From Evernia prunastri (Eukaryota > Ascomycota > Lecanoromycetes > Lecanorales > Parmeliaceae), in the NCBI GenBank assembly GCA_003184365.1, contig NKYR01000048.1:123018-187017 (forward strand): DNA of 64,000 nt, read 5' to 3'. Positions 57,101-64,000 of the stretch are shown here, one piece after another; the first letter of the stretch is position 1; each line of letters opens with the position of its first letter. The notes beneath the pieces are model-generated. The model was given only the letters and a program-made list of their open reading frames with translations. It had not been told where the DNA came from and searched no databases. The position numbers and the translations under genes are program-made.

Positions 57101-59563
57101 GGATCTAGAGCTGCTTGAGCTATGGGCTGCAGATCTCCTGAAGGTCTTCGCGAAGTTTGCACCGAATCTAAGGCAACAACCAAGCGCTATTCACAAGCTC
57201 GTGCCACCTTTCTGCCCCAAAGACTCTGTGCTCTATCGGCAATATGGGAAGAAGCTCAAGGATCAGACTGCTTTATCGGTGACAGGCCTGACCAATCCTT
57301 CCTGGGACGATTGTCTTGCCAAAATATCACTAGGTAGTGGACTGCAAGCGCTCCAAATGCTTTGCGTGGGCCACTACCTGTGTATCCTCACCACCTCTGG
57401 TGTCATCATCTTATGCGATGCTCAAAGCTTACGAGAAGTTCGACGCATTGAACATGGCGAGTTCATTTTCTCTATTGCTGCAAGCACTCAAGGTGAGACC
57501 CTGATCTCGTATGGATACCATACGACGAAATTATGGTCCATTCCTTCAGGACGAATGAAGCGCACCTTGGAGAACCCCAAAGACTGTAAAGCCTTGAACG
57601 CACTCAAATTTACAGGCGACGACAAGATTGTACTGCTTGGCAGCGATGACAAAACCATTAGGAAGCTTGACCTTACCCAGCCCAATCAAGGATGGCAAAT
57701 ACTAGACCCAAACCTTCTCATGACGGAAGCCTTCATACCCAGCTCTAATATCAACACTCCAAGGTACATGCGCTTCAACCCAGATGCCTCGCTGGTGGCA
57801 GTGGCTTATAGTGGCTATCCCTTGACAGTCTGGAGTCTCTCAAAAGTGCAGTCCATTGCGACACTTAGGCGCGATGTTGAGAAGCGAAAGCAAAGTAGTT
57901 TCTCGTGGACAGGTGTGGACCGCGTACGGTGGCATCCAGGAGAAGACGGCGAGGTCCTTGGTCTCTACAACGATGGCTACGTGTTCAAATGGAGCATCTA
58001 TCAAGATGACACCCAAGAAGTCCATACGCGAGCATCGGAGATCGAATGCAGCCCGGATGGATCTCTTTTTGCCACCAGCGACATTGGCGGCATCATCAAC
58101 ATATGGAACTATCAACATTTTGCACTTCTCTACCAACTGTCTTGTGACAACGGAATCACTGACCTCTGCTTCAGTCCCGACTGCAGTCGCATCTACGACC
58201 TCAGCGGATCTACGTGCAATGTCTGGGAACCCAACGCTCTGATTCGGCTCACTGAAACAGAACAGCGTTCCAGCGAGAAAGAAAGCGAGGCTGGTAGCAC
58301 CACTCACACCTCTTCAGCTTCAGAAGCATTCGCCGATATTGCAGATCCCATCACCGCACTGGACTCGTGTACGAAGGCAATGCTCTATTGTGCAGGAAAC
58401 AACGAGGGAGTTGTCGATATTTTCGATTTCCTCGGGAACAAGTCCGAGATCTATAGATCTCCTCGGTTCCTCACCATCGATTTTGTCCACATCAGCGAAG
58501 ACGGTAGCACAGTGGTTTTTTCTGAGGTAGGTCCTGCCAGTAGTCAGAATTGTGTTCCTTGCCACCTCGAAAGTTGCAATGCATCAAGCGACAGGAAGAA
58601 AACATGGATCATTCGTCTTCCAAATATCCCGAGACATATCCATTGCCTTGATGGACCTTTGCACTCACGCTGACTCTATGCAAACAGGTGGGCGGCCAAG
58701 TCGTGATCCTCCGGATCTCTCGGAGTCGTTCGTCCCCTGGACAATTCGACGCAAGATTGGTACGCGAGTTCAGAATAATGGATGGAATCCACCAACTCGG
58801 ACTCAGCCCCGACTCCAAGCGACTACATATCGACGGGGCTTCCAAGGCCACGATTTGGGACGTGGCCTCTGGTAGCTGCATCGGAGAGTTTCCAGGTAGG
58901 AAAGAAAGGCTTGATCGAATGATGATCAACAATCCCATGGACGAGACACAATTCGTCCACTTCTCCGTCAATCACGCCCTAGTCTCCAGCTGGGATCACG
59001 GCGGCGATACCGTCAAAGTCTTTCCTTACTCAAAGTCTATCCCTGCGTTGAATGTATCTCGCAGCCAAGAGCAAGCTCCTCCCCTTCAGCAACGGTCTTC
59101 GCCCGCAGGACTCACCAACCTGGAAGTCATTTCCGGGGTCGAGAATGTCTTTCAAACCGATGGACGCCACATCGTAGTGCACATCATCCGGTCCTTCGCC
59201 GGAGCTCAAGTCGAGTCGAGGGTGGTCATCGTCCCTCCCTCGTCTCTCGCACCCCATCAGGGAGCCGGCACGGATTCGGCTTCGACATTTGAGATACCCG
59301 CAACAGTCATGGGCACTGTCCGGAAACCCTTGGGGTTTTCCGATGGCAACTTTTTCTATCTCGACAATGAATCTTGGGTCTGCACGTGGCGGCTCGACGG
59401 TAAGCAAGACAGCGTCGCCTTGAAAAGACATTTCTTCATCCCCAGGGATTGGCTCAATTCGGAGACCTTGGATCTTTGCATGCTGATGACCAACGGTATC
59501 TTCATATGCCCTCACTATGGCGAGGTAGCTGTGATTAAGAGCTCTTTGACAAAGGAATGGTAA
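54104..59563 (+). CDS. NLR-like protein: SesB-type alpha/beta hydrolase - NACHT - WD40
   Basis: Eight exons join in frame to 1,629 residues: 54104-54112 (tentative), 54160-54714, 54766-54816, 54862-55146, 55200-55365, 55413-56298, 56465-58526, 58688-59563. Residues about 95-330 form a lipase-like alpha/beta hydrolase: oxyanion-loop motif FVHGLGG, nucleophile elbow VHSMGG (Ser197) and ATPHRGSG, the pattern of the fungal SesB effector domain. Then a NACHT NTPase: P-loop GPPASGKS (423-430) and Walker B-like VIDALDESE (about 523). The C-terminal half (about 900-1,600) has degenerate WD40-type blades (FNPDASLVAVAYSGYPLTVW; GSLFATSDIGGIINIW). In fungi such proteins act in incompatibility and immune-like cell death: a ligand on the repeats triggers NACHT oligomerisation and the effector. 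No stop or frameshift was found. Confidence 0.85.
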
Positions 59564-62370
59564 ACAAATCGTGGGTGAGTAACTAAATTCCTCTTGTAAT
59601 CTGAAATGAACGTCTACCGATAGCTAGACAGGGACTCGACGAAGCAAACAGCCTCTCTGTCCCACCAACCGCGGCATCATGTCTAACAAAACTCATACTA
59701 GGTCTTAAATGCCTTCCCCCCCCCCTCCTCAGTCCTAGGGGAAATATTGCTATCGAAGCAATCCATCAAAAGCCTCATCTGTCGTCGGAGCGAGAAGTTG
59801 AACGATACTCTACGAAGGACCGCACCGAAAGTCCCAGACGCCAAGAGTCCCACGCCAAAGATCTCGGATAGTGCTCGGCCTGAGCGGGTTGCCTAGACAA
59901 TGCGCTTAGATTTACTTTGGAATCCAGCGGGACTTGAGGACGATTGCACCCATTCAACCCAATAAAGTCCCTAAAGCTTTGATCCGTGGGCCCCCCCTGA
60001 GACATTTCTCAAGCATCATCTGCTATAGGTCCCTCTTGCAAAAGTAGGATTAGGGCTCTCTTGGCGCTGTCCAGGACTTTTGGTGCGGTCCTCCGTAGAT
60101 GATGGTCTTCCGGGCTAGCATCCAGCTTCCCTAGGCCGAATGCTGAGCTCAAATCCTGCTGAATCTGCTCATGTTGATCCAAGACAAAGGGATGCACTGG
60201 GGCGCTAAGACCGTTTTTTACAGAGGACTATTACGTCTGTCCCTCGTGATTGATAGCCAGCCTTTTCGGGCATGGGTGTGCAGGCGCACAAACGTAACGG
60301 AAATGTCCGTCGATGGTAGGAAGTTTGAGCCGATATAAATAGGCAGTGATATACATGTGCAAGACAAGAAGAGATACTCTAATAGTTACTCTAAAAACGT
60401 GTCATTGAAACACACATGTTATTGGGTACGAACCGCTAAAGTGCAAGCGAAGCGAATAGCGAGACTACGATTATACACTTTGGAATAATGAGAAGGTGGA
60501 AGCGAGAATACCCTACCCCTGCTGTCATCGAGGTGGAACTCCGAGGTCTGCGAGGATGCCTAGGTAGACCCTGCGTGATACGCCGTGGAAGAAAAGTGAC
60601 TTACAAGAAAAGGCGGGCAATGTGCTTGTTACAATGGTGACTCCGTCTGCATACAGAAATGAAAGCAAACAAACCCACTAATATCACGCTAGTAAAAATC
60701 TTCCTTTCCCTTGGCAGAATTCCATTGACGTGCGGGCAGCCATGACTGATGCTGCCGGCCTCACGAGCGACCAAGGCAACAGACGCTTCTCATATCTCAG
60801 GGAACTGAAAGCGGTTGCAGGCCGGGATCTGACTTCTCCGGAAAGGGACCCCTTCGCTCAGAACACCACTGCTTTGGCCCGAACCTTGACATTCGAGTTG
60901 GTGCACGGTAGCCCCATGCTCTCGCCATTCCAACACTCTTCTCATCAGTCTCGAATAATTCCATCTCGAACCTACCGAAGAAATTCGCAAGCACCGTCTT
61001 CATGTTCGCTGATGATCTTTGATTGTATGGGGCTCGACTCCTAACAGCGCTGGTGTAAATGTGTAACGGTTTCTTATCTCCTCTTCACACCAGAATTCTG
61101 TACCCGATCCCACTGCATTTTATGGCATCAGATTTGAACGATTGAGTGCGATTCCTACGTGGGTGCTGGTCCCGTTGTACTGAGGGGATATATGTGAGAG
61201 ATAAAAGGGGCCGGGTGGGTTGCGTCGCGTATTACTTTTTCTGACCTCGAATGTAAAATTTGGCCGAGAGCGGAGATGAACGGGGACTTTTTTCCTCTCC
61301 GTTGCCATTTCTTTTCACCTTTCAATCCTACGATTCAGCGACGTATACCTCCTCATGATCAATCATAATCATTATGAGATTCGAATCTCTATAGATATTT
61401 GCAGCCTCCACCCTTCAGTTTTATTGATGCCATAAGAGCTTTACATCACTGTCGAGAAGTTACTTAACCTCGACGTCATATTCCGGAGAGAGGTACTGAG
61501 AGCTACAAGTTAACTCTAGCGCCTCATAGAGGAGAGCGGGATTTCCCATGTGCTCAGAAACTTGTGGCTCTGTCCATCACCATCTAGGTTAGTTACAAAT
61601 GCACTTTTCGAGCGACTTTTACCAGATAGGTCATAGTGTCCAACCAATGTACATCGTCCTCGCTTACTCTGTCGCCATTGGGCATATGCCGTTTTCAGCA
61701 CTCAAGCAGGCCCCAACTGCATTTAGTAAGCCCTGGATGTCAAACTTTCTACTCCGATCTTTCCCCAACGCTTGCCATGCGGGCGGTTCAGGACCGGGTC
61801 CGTTTGTCGGATTTCAAGAATCAGGATCGGGGCTAGTAGAGAACCAGCGTTGGAGGTATGTTCCAAGCCCCACTGACTCGTCTTGCCTGACAATGTTATC
61901 AAAGGTTTGAAAGCCTTGCTGGGTCTATGCGAGGAATGTGTTGAAGCCGTTTACCTATTATTGAAATATGACTCCCCGTGTCAGCGTTACCGTTAACCGC
62001 TGAGGGGAAACATGTCAACAAGACCTCTATAACGTCTCCATGTCTTCTTCCATGTGGCTGCTTCAGATCTGAGGACCCTATTTTCAACGCGACTTGAAGC
62101 AGAACTCCAATTCCGGGTTCAGTTGATGTATATTGGTCAACGTTTTCTGGCGTCATATAGCAGATGTGAATGTTTTTGCTTTCTCGTGCGTGTTTGTGAG
62201 AGATGTACAGTGCTGGCGCCCTTGGCAAACATGAGCTGGGAGAAAGTGCTCAACTTCAGACTGTCATTTAAGCCCAAGGCGACGAGCACATCGAGAAAAT
62301 ACTGTGAGTGTTGAAGATTAGAAGCCGCGGAGCCTACTTAGTGATTAATTCAAACGATCTTGCAGTTTAA
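59564..62370. other. long intergenic region with coding-like scraps
   Basis: No intact gene. Minus-strand frames at about 60,285-60,009 (QIQQDLSSAFGLGKLDASPE) and 60,005-59,775 look coding-like. An A run at about 60,214-60,219 shifts the first away from an upstream ATG, so they may be remnants of a dead gene. The dispersed repeat at 61.3 kb is listed separately. Confidence 0.4.
61264..61500 (+). repeat. dispersed repeat, copy 2
   Basis: Diverged direct copy of 51,420-51,615, about 9.8 kb away. The most similar block is CCTCGACGTCATATTCCGG at about 61,467-61,486. Confidence 0.65.
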
Positions 62371-64000
62371 TCATCGTTTTGATCTGTTGAAGACAACGGA
62401 AGAGTTGCGCCAAACAAAAAAGCCGTTGAGCCAGATGAGTCCATCAAGTATCGGAATCCAATCGCTCAATATCAAAGCAGGCAGCAGCACAGGAGCAGTG
62501 CCAGAAATGACGAATGAAATAAACGGCCAAGCAAGCGACAGAAAGTACAAAAGCGCTGGGATGACCACCATAGGAAGAATAACACCCATAGTCTCATTAA
62601 AGAAGATCGCATACAACGACGTCAACGACCATACGACGATATCGATGTCGCGATAAAGCCAAAGCAGCACGGTTCGCCTCACCCAAGAGCATGCCTGTCG
62701 AAGAACCCATGGATAATGTTTCTTCAAGAGCTGGTCTAAGAAAGCGGCGTCGCGTGGAGGGAAGACCTCGTGGAATACATCCGATGGTGTTAGTATAGGG
62801 TCACCGGAAAGGCTTTGCAATGCTAAGATTCTCCACGGCCGCAGGTCTGCAGCGGCACCGTGCTGAATCATGAGTTTCGTTGCTTCAAGCTCGTCTTGAA
62901 CCAACTCCGGAGGCTTGTAGATATTGTGGACTTTCGCCTCATATAATGTTGTAAAAATAGGGCCCAGGTTGTTGTCCACCCCTTCAGATGTATATATTGC
63001 GCGCCTGAAGACCGCTCCACTCAAAGTCTTGTACACGGTGAGCGTCTCGTTTGGGTTTGCACCGTGCGCCAACAGTATGCGGATCATGCCGGAGTCGATC
63101 CGGCGCTGCCGCCACGGCGACAGCGCTGGCCGCAACGCACGGTCCAGTATCGGTCTTTGCAGAAAAGATCGATTCATCAGGTATGGCATCGTTGCTAGCT
63201 TGTTTTCGATATACCGCATGAGGCTCGCTTCTACAGCCAATGCGAAAGAGAAGCTCGTTGCGGCCGCATCGTATCCGGAATATCGACCGGGAAGGGGTTC
63301 GGCCGATGCATATCTGACGAGCTGCCTATCATTCTCATCGACCTAACCCGCCCAGCGATCAAGGGTCCAAATGAGGTACATGACAAATCGTCCCAACGGC
63401 GAGTGCTGTTTTTTCTGCCTTCGAAAGGAAGAAATTGAGCGCTCTAGTTCATCGATCAGTCTATCGTCTAGTGTACCTTTGTCTTGCTCGATAAGATGAG
63501 CATAAGAGTAAAAGTCGCTGACGAGGTTCCAGCATCGGTTGGTGTGCAAGTCATCGTCTAAGTCAGTCTTCAAGGGCAACGACTTGATGATTGCTAGTGT
63601 CGCTTTGCATAACGCTGCCCGCGCGTCGAAATCCTTTGACTTCCATGAGGTAAGCTTTCGCAACATGTCAGGCTTCGAGAGGAAGTCCTTGACGGTACGA
63701 TGAGAGAAGCGCACGGTGTACATTAGATGCTGCTGGTGGCCTGAGTTCATAGTATCTGCTTCGATTACAAGCAAGTCTTGACCTCGAACATTTATGCGCT
63801 TGTGTATGCTTTCGAAAACGGCGATGACATCGGCACTATTAAGCGATTTTTTTGCGGCGGGTAGTGCATAATCTGACGTGATCTTTTCTTGTTTATAGAA
63901 CCACAGTGCTAAGAGCGAAAGTGGCTGTATGCCTTCGAGACAGATTAGTAATATTTCTGCCGTTTCTTCGCGATAGAAATCGTCGATGCTATCAAACATA
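62371..64000 (-). pseudogene. NACHT-associated / ankyrin / membrane protein split by in-frame TAG (5' part beyond window)
   Basis: The frame enters from the right edge. Its first visible residues (SIDDFYREETAEILLICLEG) and VRFSHRTVKDFLSK are typical of the helical region that follows a NACHT domain in fungal NLR-like proteins, so the NTPase should lie outside the window. A TAG at 63343-63345 stops it, but the same frame continues at once (VDENDRQLVRYASAEPLPGR) to the stop at 62371. The second part has ankyrin-like units (MIRILLAHGANPNE; ATKLMIQHGAAADL) and ends with about three or four hydrophobic segments (GVILPMVVIPALLYFLSLAW). It could be a dead gene, an edited or readthrough mRNA, or an error. 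No intron signal fits. Confidence 0.7.

Noticed and set aside
1..64000. tRNA genes and CRISPR arrays
   Set aside because: Scanning for B-box-like GGTTCGAATCC and for regularly spaced direct repeats gave no candidate with supporting structure.

Overview
The window reads as nuclear DNA of a filamentous ascomycete (Pezizomycotina). Most genes carry short spliceosomal introns (about 40-80 bp, a few to 190 bp) with GTAAGT-like donors, CTAAC/CTGAC-like branch points and TAG/CAG acceptors. Several gene families are fungal: HeLo-like, HET, NACHT-WD40 and hybrid histidine kinase proteins. One AT-rich island has the CpA/TpG-poor, TpA-rich, CpG-retaining look of repeat-induced point mutation (RIP). I cannot place the class or species. 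All exon joins were worked out by hand from reading frames, splice signals and family motifs.

Layout. 1-13.1 kb is accessory: two tandem minus-strand genes with an aminoglycoside-phosphotransferase-like (APH) kinase fold and long disordered tails (the second interrupted by one in-frame stop), two poorly resolved small multi-exon loci, and a HeLo-like/ankyrin gene ending at an AT-rich island. 13.1-16.8 kb is that island. It holds a tandem 212-bp repeat around a single N, a clean solo LTR with a 5-bp target duplication, and an acidic coding remnant at its right edge. 18.4-22.3 kb has a divergent pair: a drug-efflux-type MFS transporter and a fatty-acid-hydroxylase/sterol-desaturase-family oxygenase. 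23.3-24.3 kb is a non-autonomous DNA transposon with long inverted arms, interrupted by an assembly gap that looks artefactual. 24.8-28.8 kb is an 11-exon hybrid histidine kinase with a GC-AG intron.

29.7-36.5 kb is a decaying cluster of HET-type genes: a head-to-head HET pair, a frameshifted ankyrin tail and further broken reading frames. 38.2-51 kb is a housekeeping block: VPS54 (GARP tethering complex), farnesyl diphosphate synthase, CDC23/APC8 and glycogen synthase. 52.5-64 kb returns to accessory content: a fructosamine-kinase-family protein with an altered catalytic motif, an intact alpha/beta-hydrolase-NACHT-WD40 NLR-like gene of about 1,629 codons, and at the right edge a NACHT-associated/ankyrin/membrane protein split by one in-frame TAG.

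The recurring theme is a set of putative self/non-self recognition genes (HeLo-like, HET, SesB-like-NACHT-WD40, NACHT-ANK) flanking conserved genes. Several are broken by single in-frame stops or homopolymer-length changes, while the housekeeping genes are intact. Decay, sequencing error, readthrough and A-to-I mRNA editing are the competing explanations and can be tested.
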